From Patellaria atrata CBS 101060 (Eukaryota > Ascomycota > Dothideomycetes > Patellariales > Patellariaceae), in the NCBI GenBank assembly GCA_010093705.1, contig MU006094.1, positions 270,834 through 334,833 of the forward strand: 64,000 bases of DNA. The letters run 5' to 3'. Under the pieces are notes generated by a model. It saw nothing but the letters and a program-made list of their open reading frames with translations. It had not been told where the DNA came from and searched no databases. The position numbers and the translations under genes were made by a program. Below are positions 11,928 to 22,171 of this stretch, piece after piece; within the stretch, counting starts at the first letter, position 1; every line of letters starts with the position of its first letter.

Positions 11928-13136
11928 TATATCGAATCGAGGATATGTCTCTTCGTCTAGGAAAGTACAGTACGGTCACAGTCCAGATAGTGGGTTGTAG
12001 TTGATGGATAAAGAAATTCGAGGCAAACCCCCTAGGACTGGGGGTTATCTAAGTATTCGTAATTGCATAAACGAGCGTCAACAATGAGAACAGATTACAA
12101 GAACTAGAACTGAAGTAGTAGAAAGGGAAGTGCACAGAGTGTATTCAGATTGTATGGTTTGTCAAAGAAAAGGAGACTGGTGAGGTCGCGTACAATTTGA
12201 TCTAGATGGTTGGTACTGTACCTTTCCGTTTTGGGACAGAGGATCGAAATCTTGGCGGGGGACTCGATATCATGTTCAACATAACTTTGAATATTTCCTT
12301 CAATATCGCATTATCTTCTATATTTTCTATTTGAGGCGCTTGAGGAATATTTCGCTTTTATCCTAGGCCCGGGTAGATCGAGACTACATGGGAGAATCAT
12401 ATAAACCCAGCTTAATATATCGTCCGGGCCTAATCGGCAACCGTGTTTGTCAGAGGGAGTTCTACATCTGATTCTTTATATTCGATAGAATCCGTAGTTA
12501 CTAGTTCCCAGGTACATACGTAGACCATAACTACTTTACTTGGATGACCTAGTTTCTGCTTTCCTGGATACACCTTTAATAAATTCATCCTGAACGCTCA
12601 AGGGGTAAGAATTGCTTTGTGAAAGACTTGCCGATAGATGATTCGAAATTGATCAATCTCTGTCACACTGTTTCATTCCCTTCTGTTGTTTTTCAAGTAA
12701 AATAAGACGCCTATTATATCTCGACTATCACGTGACTTTCCCCGTGTTTTTATGTCAGGCACGGGATTCGATTTGGTCTATCTAGTCAACCGTAATGACG
12801 CCCGAAAACAATCACATGCGAATTCCTGATCTGACGGCTGAAGTTCCCTTGTGTCCTTGTGCTCAAAGGAAATGGAACCTCACAACGCCGAAATGCCATC
12901 AAGGAAGCCGAATCTTACCATTATCATTCTCCTATCCTCTCCTCTCTTTCCCAATGCTGCACTAACCATTCTATTACTTTTTGCGATGCTCGATCACGGT
13001 TAAGAAGACCTCACATTCCCTTTTCGTCTCCTTGTCCTCCACATCGCCACCTCTAGACGCATGGACTGCCTGTGCGGCCGCTACCCACTTGTATCTTTAC
13101 TTCCTCGTAGTTACTCCATAAGCAAACCCAAGCATA
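11928..13136. other. Divergent intergenic region (1.2 kb)
   Basis: Lies between two genes transcribed away from each other, so it should hold both promoters. It contains CCCGGG-centred sequence near 12370 and again CCGGGCC near 12424. The last 200 bases before 13137 are CT-rich, typical of a fungal leader. No gene seen. Confidence 0.55.
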
Positions 13137-15429
13137 ATGATAGGTGTGCTATAGTAGCCGAAGATGATATCTGTACTTTATGCTAACAACATGTTTTAAC
13201 AGACCACGTCCTCGGAAGACCCTCTGTTAAATTTCGAAAGTTTCAGGTCTTTGCCGTTGTTGCATTTTGGTCCTTCTATCTGTCCAAGTGAGGAGTCTGA
13301 GAGGGTATACATTTCAAACACTAATCTTGGACAGAGGTGACCGTCATGGCCCACCCGTCATTCGCCGCCTTTCAAAGATTCTCTCGAAACGTCTCACCAC
13401 ATGGCAGACTCTCGTCATAACACTCCTTTGGTTATACGTCTCTCGAAACTTCGGTAAAGTTGTAGGACTTGAATGTCCAGAACCGCTTTCGAATCTTTAT
13501 ACGCGCTCATACTTCCGGGCCACATGGGTAACAACTGCTTTGGATGCAGGCTTCTGGTCTGCAATGCGGATCAAGCGGAAATGGGCAAGGAACTTCTTCT
13601 CCCTGGTCTTTTCAGTCTACTACATGATATGTGCGGAGCAAGCGGATGAGAAAGTCCGTAAAATCAGAGCTACTTTGACCGTGGACCATCTGAGGGTGAG
13701 CTGGGATAAAGGGACGACTCCATATCTTAGTTTCTTTACGTCATTGATGCGTCCAAGATTAATGAAATATCCTCCAAGAGCTATACGGATACCGCGACCA
13801 GCCGAATCCTCTTATAAAGAGCCCGTCGTTGCTTGGTTGTATTTCGATGGTCCAGTATCTGCTCTCAAGAACTATGATAAGCTAGTTCTTGATATTCCTG
13901 GAGGTGGATTTGTTGCCATGAACCCACGAAATCATGATGACAAACTTCTTGCCTGGGCTGGTAAAACCGGTCTTCCTGTTTTGAGTCTGGACTATAAGAA
14001 AGCGCCAGAATACCCATATCCTTACGCATTGAATGAATGCTACGATGTTTACCACACCATTGTATCCAGCCGTGGTCGCTGTGTCGGTTTCTCGGGAGAG
14101 GTACAACCCAAGATCGTCATCTCAGGTGATAGTGCAGGTGGAAATCTAGCTGTTGGAACTGTCCTCATGATTCTCCAGGCGGGAAGCACTGATACTCGCC
14201 GATGGCAAGGAGAGGCAGCCCTCCCACCTCCGGAAGGCCTAGTCCTCATATACCCAGCTCTCGACATGAACATAGGTAACTGGATGACTGACGAGCAAAT
14301 GGCCCTCATCCGCGACCGTCGCATGCGTAAGACCAACCAATCCGTCCTCCGACGCAAGAGCGAGGACTATAGGAACCTTACGCCCAGCACCCCTCATCCC
14401 TCCGACGATGAAGATGATGCCGCGAACAATAGTCCACCACTTGCTCCCCAATCCTCCACAAAAATAACAGACTCCTCCCTCTCCGCCTCCCCAACCGCCA
14501 TCCACATCTCCGCCTCCCACAACACCGCACCCTCCGATCCCACACCCACCCCGGAACCCTCATCCATCACCCCTCCCACCAAACCCGCCCCTCTCAAAAC
14601 CCGCCTCGCAATGTCCAGCATGATATCCTACTTCAACGACCGCATCCTCACCCCCGAAATGATGCGCGCAATGATAATCCTCTACATCGGCCCCCACAAC
14701 CGTCCAGACTTCAGCACAGACTATCTCCTCTCGCCCCTACTCGCCCCAGAATCCCTCCTCTCCCACTTCCCCAAAACCCACTTCCTCACCGGCGAGCGCG
14801 ACCCCCTCGTCGACGACACCGTCATCTTCGCCGGCCGCATCCGCCAGGCCAAAGCAGCCCGCTGGCTCGAGCGGAAAGAGCTAGGTCTCCTCACGACCGA
14901 GGAGAAGAGGCTCGGATTCAGGGAACTGGAGGCTGTGGAGGTTGTGCTGGTGCCGGGTATCAGTCATGGGTTCCTCCAGTTCGTCGCGCTCTTTCCTGAG
15001 GGGTGGAAGTATATCTTCCGCTGTGGACGGTGGATGAGAGAGCTCTTCGACCGCGCCGATGCCAGATCCGCACTTGATGGGGGACAGAGTTATCCATCCA
15101 CCCCTTCCGCCCTTCCAGCCGGCGAGGATACACCCCGCGCCCGCCACCATCGGCGCACGCGGACCGAGAGTTCGGGCGACGAGGATCGTCCGCTCGAAAT
15201 GAGTATGAGTAGTATACGCGGCTCTAAGACGGGTGGTGTTGGTGGTTTTGGTGCGGGCACACTTAAGCCGCTCAGGCCGGTTAGAGAGCGTAAACGTCCG
15301 ACTACCCCGCGGCAGAAGAGTCTGGTTACTTTGGCTAGCAGTGAGGATTTGCTTGGGAGGAGGATGAAGGGGCTTGCTGGGGGACTGATGGGCGGGGAGG
15401 AGGAGGCCGAGCCACCGCCTACGCCTTGA
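13137..15429 (+). CDS. Alpha/beta hydrolase, hormone-sensitive lipase family
   Basis: Exons 13137..13143, 13203..13287 and 13335..15429 give 728 residues. The first exon holds only ATG ATA plus one base; splicing yields MIDHVLGRPSVKFRKFQ, which supports this start. Two hydrophobic stretches follow in the first 90 residues, suggesting membrane attachment. The oxyanion-hole motif PGGGF lies near residue 220, the nucleophile elbow GDSAGG at about 295-300, the acid in GERDPLVDD near 519 and the histidine in ISHGF near 575. A Ser/Pro/Thr-rich insert (about 370-450) interrupts the fold and the C-terminus is low complexity, with an HRRTRTESS motif that could be phosphorylated. Probably a lipase or (steryl) ester hydrolase of the ER or lipid droplet; substrate unknown. 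The 3' half is strikingly GC-rich. Confidence 0.88.
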
Positions 15430-15874
15430 TGGGGAGGGTTTTTGGTAGGATGGGTATGAGCTTGTGTTGGGTTTGGATATGACTGTTTCGTGTATATGGC
15501 AGGGACTGAAGTGTAGGAACGATATAAGTGGAATATGTGTAGCATAGCATAGCATAGCATAGCTAATCAGGTGCACGGCATTGCATGATGTATCATAACG
15601 CATAACATTTCCACTGACTGAAGCATTTGCATATTTAGTCTTCGCGACCGACGCCGGTCTTACCCATGAGCAGGAGAGAAATCAGAACTCCAACCAACCT
15701 CGCAGCACATGAAGATCTACCGCTGCTGATACGACCCATATACTCCCTGAAACACCAGAGAGCAGATAGATCAGAACCCCAACCACACTCACAGCACATG
15801 ATGATCCGCCGCTGCCGATACTCCCTGAAACTTCATCCGGTACACTATCCCGCATCCCCGAATTGAAAGATGAT
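15430..15874. other. Convergent intergenic region with duplicated segment
   Basis: Lies between convergent genes. It contains a short ATAGC microsatellite (about 15540-15562) and a direct duplication of about 60-70 bases at an 89-base offset (listed separately). Confidence 0.6.
15681..15831 (+). repeat. Imperfect direct duplication (about 65 nt unit, 89 nt offset)
   Basis: The segment beginning ATCAGAACTCCAACC at 15681 recurs at 15770 as ATCAGAACCCCAACC. Both copies contain CAGCACATGA, a GATC..CCGCTGC core and end in ACTCCCTGAAAC. The second copy has a short internal deletion. It lies just downstream of the RAD7 stop codon. Confidence 0.75.
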
Positions 15875-18073
15875 TTACGCAGCCGCCTGAACCATAGCGC
15901 CCAAAGCGTTCTCGACGCTAACCCAGCCCTCACCAACCTGCTCAATGGCATCCTGTGCCCTAGGAATACCGATGAGGACGATACCAGCAGGGACAACGAC
16001 ATCCTCGACGTTGAAGCAACCTATATAAACTATCAGCAACCGTTCAGAACCCCCTCCCCACTTCTCAAAAGTAACAAGGAAAAACACAAACTCACCAAAC
16101 GCAATCAATTTCTTTAGCGCAGGAGAGCTCTTAAAAATCCCCACGATGGCCAACTGATCCACATTCTGCATGAAGCTGAGATTGACCTCCCTGAGCTCGG
16201 GATACTGCTTGACGCCATCGAAGACGTCGTGGAGCGCGTTTTTCGAGATATGACGACAACTGGCGAGGTCGACGGTCTCGAGTTTGGCGCCGCTGTGGGC
16301 CATCAGCGCCTTGAGACCTTTGTCCGCGAGGCCGACTGCGTCAGCGGGGCCGTGGGGGTTGCTGTTGTCGATGTCGCGGGTGGAGTTGAAGTCGACGAAG
16401 CGGAGGGGAGGGTTGGGCCAGTTGGTAAAGAGGGTGGCGTAGGCAGCATCGGTGCAGTTGTCGTTGTTCGTGAAGCGGAGTTTGCGGAGCTCGGTGCAGG
16501 ACTCGTGGATCTGGTTGAGAACTTCGTCGTCTGCGAAGCTGAAGTCTTCGAGGGAGAGAGTGCGGAGGTTGGGACCGATGCTTTTGATCAGGTTGATGAG
16601 ACACGGAGATGATATATCCGCGGTTGCTTGGAGGGAGAGGTGCTCAAGCTGGCACATCTCTGCGAGGGCGTTGATGGCAACTTCGGTGAGGGAGCGGCAG
16701 AGCTTGAATTTGAGACGAGTGAGATTCTTGCAGAAGACTGAGAGTTGGAAAACGACAATGTCTGAGAAGGGTTGGTCGAGCCATTGTAGTTTCAGGGACT
16801 CGAGTTGAGCTCCGCGGGACTTGATTAGTTGAATCCAACCTTCCTCCGAGACCAGATTGGCCGCGTAGAGTTTGAGATGCTTGAGATTGTTCGCTTTCTC
16901 CACAATGTAAGAAATATTTTCGTCCTTGAACTGGCAGGCATTTTTGAGTACAATGTTCTCAATGTGAGGAATAACAGCAAAGATCTGCTGGTAGTCCTCT
17001 GTCTCGAGATAAGCAGCATCGTGGATGATGACAGCATCTAAATCAGGACGAAGAAACAGTGGTAGAGTCTGAGAGTTCATCACACGTTTCTTTGTGAAGA
17101 TTTCACTCAGTCGTTCCAATACCGGCTGTGGCAGATCACCAAGCTCATCCAATTCATCGTGATGAGTGACAACCTTCTCGATACAGAGCTGCTGAAGCGT
17201 CTTTGGTCCACGACTAGCCAGGCCATCCAGCTTGTCACTCTCGAGTTTACGACGCTTGCGGCCAGCGGGTTTCTTCTGAGGCTTCTTCGCAGATTTATCA
17301 TCCTTTGTAATATTTTTACCACAAGGGGTACATAACAGTCCACCATCTGGCCCAGTCTTGCTGTATGGGGTGACCGTGAAGCGCTTATTGCAGATCTCAC
17401 AATTATCCAATTGCCCGGGCATAGCTTTCGCCTTTTTGTACATTTCCCTCGCTAGGAAATCGTCATCCTCATCATTGTAGTCATCGTTCTCATCGTCATC
17501 ATCACCGAGCTTCTTCGCAGCCTTACGTTTGGCAAACTCTTTCGATTTCTTGATCTTGGCGATAGCTTTCTCTTCTTGAGCCTTCTTCTTTGCAGCAGCA
17601 GCGTCATCGGTTGCCCTACGGCCACGTGCCCTAGCTGCAGTCGATGATTCCGCGACAATTTCGTCCTCCGCCTCTACCATTTCCTCATCCTCTTCTTTTA
17701 CGGTTGCGGTTTCTCCATTGGCAATTCGTTCTTGTTCCTCCCGCTGTTGCGCTTGTTGAAGGCGACGCTGATAGTCATCGCGAATTTGACCTGCGGAGAT
17801 ATTGTTTGCCTATGATTAGATAGCGCATTAGAGACGAATTCTAGTGTAGAACCGTTGGATTGACCACTCAGTTACGTACCGCAAGGAAGTCTGTTAAGGC
17901 GGAGTGACTGGTAACCATGCTGTCAGTAAACCTGACTGTATCTTTACTCGATTAATGATTACGACGTACGGTCCCCGAATACGATTGAGGTTTCGGTTCC
18001 TGTTAGACCTGTAGAATTGTTAGTTAAGAGTACCGTACCTCATAAGGAAGGCTCGCAAACGGATTGCTTACAT
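15875..18073 (-). CDS. RAD7: DNA repair protein RAD7 (leucine-rich repeat)
   Basis: Part of the global-genome nucleotide-excision-repair damage-recognition complex with RAD16. Exons in transcript order: 18073..18072, 18008..17970, 17907..17880, 17809..16096, 16020..15875, giving 642 residues. The predicted N-terminus MSNRNRNLNRIRGPHSALTD and the following FLAANNIS match the family, which fixes the small exons. The start codon itself is split: AT lies in exon 1 and G in exon 2. After an acidic/lysine-rich stretch comes a CxxC...CxxC zinc motif (CEIC and CTPC, about residues 160-185), then leucine-rich repeats to the end. The last intron interrupts AFG|CFNVEDVVVP. Nuclear protein. Confidence 0.93.
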
Positions 18074-18457
18074 TTTCGTTTGGTGGGTAGCGGAAGTGAA
18101 AGGGAAGGGAAAAGGGTGATCAAGTGAGAAAGAAAGGTAAGAAGAAAACGGATCGTGACGATGATATTGGGGTAGAGAGAAAAAAGAGCTTTGGTGGAGA
18201 AAGTGGTAAGTGGTTTACAGAGAGGGGTGGTTCGTGCCCGCGATCGCGCCTAAGGACAAGGCTTTGACGCGAGGTCACGGGTGGCGAACTTTCACCCCTG
18301 AAATCAATTTATAACCGAAGAGATTTAGCTTTAACCTCGACATGAACCTCTCACTTCACTCACTTGTTGGTAAAGCGAGATTTGTTCATCTCTATTATTC
18401 ATTACCAGATGATCATTTCTACTCTATGCTTTCCACTTACAACCCCTTCATTAGAAT
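18074..18457. other. Intergenic region between RAD7 and phosphomannose isomerase
   Basis: Holds the RAD7 promoter and leader (G/A-rich on the plus strand) and the 3' UTR of the upstream minus-strand gene. No additional gene seen. Confidence 0.55.
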
Positions 18458-19781
18458 CTATTCCACAAACGCTAAGAACGTTTTCAATTTTTCCTTGGAG
18501 GAAAACTTCGTCTCCACCCCTTGCCCAATGAAATACACAAAACCCTCTTCCAGATCGTGTGTCTTCCCATCTGCCTCAAATTCCCCTTTACCATCCGTAA
18601 CTACCAGAATCCCCGGTCCTCCTAACGCCTGCACCTCCTCCGTCTCGTTCTCGCCTAACGTGATGGACAACATGTTGAATTCGCTCAATGGCGGCTTATA
18701 GATTCTCGCTTTCCCGTTCTTCGCCTTCTCGAAAGGGGTCGAACCTAAGAGCGCCTCCTGAGCATTGTGCGGTTTAAAGGTAAGCACACTAATGAAAGTA
18801 TCGACATTGTTACGGTCCGAGGCAGGGCAGAATCCAGTATTCAGCACGTTGTTCGAGCGTGCCATGCACTCAATGATGTCTCCGGATAGGTAGGCATGAA
18901 TACCATCGGCAGGGATGTATAGAGCCTCACCTGCGGAAAGCCTCATGTAGTTCATTGTGAGTAGTGCAACGAGGGTCCCGGGATCAGTCTCGTCGTACTG
19001 GTTTTGTAGGCGTGCAACCATGGCCGGGATGTATGAGTCGGTCTCTTTGAAGGAGTTCGCTGGAGTGGACTTCAGCGCAGATTGTACATCAGCGATGGTC
19101 GAGCCATCGGCGGAGAGAATAGTATGTACAATTTTCTTCAGAGTGGCATCCGTGAAGGGGCTGGAATCTGAGGGGACGAATTGCTTAAGTGATTCGAGCT
19201 CGAAGATAGGCTCAATTTGAGCGAGTGGTTTGAAGCCTACAAATGCTTCAAAGGGAGTGAGAGCAAGGGCGATTTCAGGCTTATGGTTGGGGTCAGTGAA
19301 GTTAGAGGGGTCTTCCTCGTGGAGTTTAGAGGCGAGCTCTTTGTTCCAGATGCTGGTTAGCGGTGATGTTAAAGATCAGGGGAAGTCAGCTCACTGGATG
19401 GAGTTGGAGTGGAAGTGCTTTTGCTATGGAGAGGACTTTTGGCAGGAAGGGCAGCATCGTGTGCCCGAACTTCTTGATGACATTCTGGCCGATGAGTTCG
19501 TCTGAATGCCTGTCCAGGACATCTTGAAGGTCTTCACCGGTGGAGAGTACGCGGGATGGGAGTTCGGGATATGTTCCCATCCACCTGCAGATAATGAGTA
19601 AATGTTCATACAATTAGAAATTATAATCTCATTACAATTCTGCATATGGCTTATCCTCCTCTATCTTAAAATCTGTACCTGGAGTTTTTGAGCATAGTCG
19701 CGCTGCGGCAGATCCAGATCCTTGACGTCCCCAGGAATATTGGTTGCAACCGCATTTCAATTGGAGCACTTTTTCAACCAT
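18458..19781 (-). CDS. PMI40: Mannose-6-phosphate isomerase (zinc, type I)
   Basis: Interconverts fructose-6-phosphate and mannose-6-phosphate, feeding GDP-mannose for glycosylation and cell wall; cytosolic. Exons in transcript order: 19781..19636, 19584..19395, 19336..18458, giving about 404 residues. Exon 1 starts MVEKVLQLKCGCNQYSWG and the intron before WMGTYPELPSR is canonical. Zinc ligands of the family are visible: Gln and His in LQLHP (about 109, 111), Glu in NHKPE (about 133) and His in DGIHAYLSG (about 259). The second intron is awkward: the GTGAGC donor follows LQLHP, but the nearest AG lies only a few bases past the CTAAC branch site. The next in-frame acceptor removes three residues (Asn-Lys-Glu) that the family normally has there. 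Confidence 0.9.
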
Positions 19782-21201
19782 GGCGAAATAATTGATGGAA
19801 TATTGAGCTTATGAACTAAGATGACTTATTATTTAGCTGAGAAGATTAGGTTTCGCCGTTGAAGTAGTAACTTGAATACCTTATGCACACTTCAGCAAAT
19901 CATACCCACGTCATCAGATGTGTGGCGAATCGTAAAGTCAGAAGTAAGGGTCTTCCCGATTTCTGGTCGGTTATGATTACTGCACTTACCGTAAGGTCTA
20001 TCTACGTAATTCTAATACCGAATACCGTATGCCGAACTTCTTCGGCCCGTAAGCAAACGAATTCTCATTCAAGAGCTCCTTCCCGTCAATTCCAAAATCT
20101 GATCCCCAGTGAATTAAATACTACTCAGTCACAACAATACTGCTCTATATAGGGAATATCAGGAAAACGATCTTTTAATTCTGGCAGAATGGCTGAGTGG
20201 TTAATGATATCCTGTGTCAATTTCCTTCAGTCAAGAATATAAGGTTAAATGCGTTCGTCAGGTTAACTTTCCCTATTCGGAGATTTCTTTTACAATTTTT
20301 TTTCTTCCCCCCTTTACCTTATTTAATTACTTTAAGGAATAGGTATATTTCCATTTAGTTTTCGATCTTTACCATCAGCTATTACTCAAAATCTTCTTTA
20401 AAGGATTCAAGTCTACCAGTATCCCCGGAGAAACCTAAAAGTCGTCTCGATTTCATTTCATTCCACAATGAAGAAGTCCAGAAAAGCAGCCCTACTTGTG
20501 TGCCGGGGAACAAGAAAATATATACTAAACTTATTTACATTATAGATCTAATTACTGCATGATCAGAACGCCGGTAGAAATATGGAAACCCAGTCCAAAA
20601 GCTACAATGGGATATGGACGTGATTCTATGGCTGCTGAACAGGTAGAGTAATCAATAGTCCAATTTCCAATATCAACGATCTTTAGGTGTACAACTGCAA
20701 GGTAAGTTGATCGAAAATGAAGAGGGAAACTCTACAGACCCCTCTACAAGTTTTGTCTTCCGTCATTAAACGTTTATTTCCCTCGCCCGTGGTCGTAGTA
20801 AGATACTCCACTATGGCCATTTCGAACCCTGTCAAGATTGACGCAATGATATACGTGTGCTTGCACCATATTTTCGATCGTTGATTGATTCAACAAAGTT
20901 CTGAAAAGTTTTGCGATCCAAGATATCTCGTGAGACATAGCAACCATACAAATGCCCATACACATTGGGCACCTCTAATTACCCCCCACGTTATTCATTG
21001 TTAAAAAATTCCCTACCATCGATCATGAGAGGGGCATAAACTTTTCAAAGTGAAAAGATATAAGACAGAGATGTAAGTTCTTAGGCTCAAGCGGAAGAAA
21101 AGGGAAATGGTCAACGGAACAAATGAAAAACTTCAAGTCGAATCTCATTGACGACCGTGAGCACAGCACGAGCGCTTGTTGAAACTGCTCATCCAAATAC
21201 C
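19782..21201. other. AT-rich spacer with decayed sequence
   Basis: 1.4 kb without a coherent gene. The only recognisable piece is a tRNA-like 5' half near 20183. The first 100 bases probably contain the promoter of the phosphomannose isomerase gene. Confidence 0.5.
20183..20270 (+). pseudogene. tRNA-like relic (Ser/Leu type 5' half)
   Basis: The sequence GGCAGAATGGCTGAGTGG starts like a eukaryotic serine or leucine tRNA, with a good A-box (TGGCTGAGTGG, 20190..20200). No matching B-box, anticodon arm or 3' acceptor strand follows. Probably a tRNA fragment or tRNA-derived relic, not a working gene. Confidence 0.3.
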
Positions 21202-21830
21202 ATGAGTGCAACAAAGGCTGTCGCGGGAGGATCTTTAGATTATAAAGAAGCTTTCAACGGTGGCCTAAAAGCTCTTAAAGATGATATAGAAACAAAGGGT
21301 AACTCTACTCAGGTCATGTTTAGCTTTCTTTGACTACGGAGCTTATTTCCAGGTGTAACCATATCCATCATACGAGTGGCGCGCCCGTTGGATATTCAGA
21401 AGTCCACTTAGAGCATCGTGGAGCGGAGGAACTAAGCTCACGAGAATTCTTCGAAGAGAGGACAAACTCTATCACGTGGTATTCAGATGTTACTTACGAA
21501 AAATCAATCTCCGGGAACCAAGTTCCTTTATGCACTTGATATTCCAAGTACAGGTGGTAATACTCTATTTGTAAATTAGTTTAAAGCCTATAACCGACTT
21601 TCACCAGAATTTCAAAAGAGACTTCATGGATTAAAGGCCGCCCATTCCGGCATGTAACATTCCCGATAAAGGTACTGCAGTTGTTCATAACGGTCTACTA
21701 GGACATGAACAAGCTGAGCTTAGCCGAACAAGGGGAGGTCGTGTAGTCCAAGTGAGAGGTCACTTTCTTCAAACATCAACGCTTGCAGTGTCTTGTGTGC
21801 CATTAATCCGACTAGTTCCCGTATAAGGTC
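21202..21830 (+). pseudogene. TauD/TfdA-type dioxygenase pseudogene
   Basis: Pieces of a fungal alpha-ketoglutarate-dependent taurine-type dioxygenase lie in order but in different frames. They include GGSLDYKEAFNGG (near 21224), HHTSGAPVGYSEVHLEHRGA and REFFEERTNSITWYSDVTYE (21370..21500), then FLYALD..STGGNTLF, an in-frame TAG, AYNRLSPEFQKRLHGLKAAH (near 21640) and GHEQAELSRTRGGRVV (near 21735). The long segment that should separate the first two pieces, with the N-terminal half of the fold, is missing. The HxD iron motif survives as WYSD without its histidine. The combination of deletion, frameshifts and stop shows the gene is dead. Confidence 0.75.
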
Positions 21831-22171
21831 GCTGTTGAGTTTCGCGAAGAGAAGCAAAAAGAGGTTCATAGAGCGCTAACCTCCCAGAAACGGTTGACTG
21901 TAGTGATTAGTACATATCAAGATTAGTGAAAACAAAAGATAATGCATGATACTGTATGTTAGTATAATCTAGGATAACGAGATATTTGAGGTGAGTCTGT
22001 ATTGTAGACCACCAGAAAAGTCACACATGGATGCAATGTAGGTCGATCTAAAGTAGTAGTTTAATACCGATTCTTATTATTAGAGTGCATTGAACATACA
22101 CGAACCTTTTGTCAATATGACCGCTATTGTAACCCTCCCTCCGTCCAAGTACTCGCTAATTGTCGAACCCT
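21831..22171. other. Spacer downstream of SNU66 and the dioxygenase relic
   Basis: AT-rich; no gene signal. Probably contains the 3' UTR of the minus-strand SNU66 gene at its right end. Confidence 0.5.

Noticed and set aside
14881-15603. 240-codon minus-strand open frame opposite the hydrolase gene
   Set aside because: Antisense to a conserved coding exon with high GC, where long antisense frames are expected by chance.
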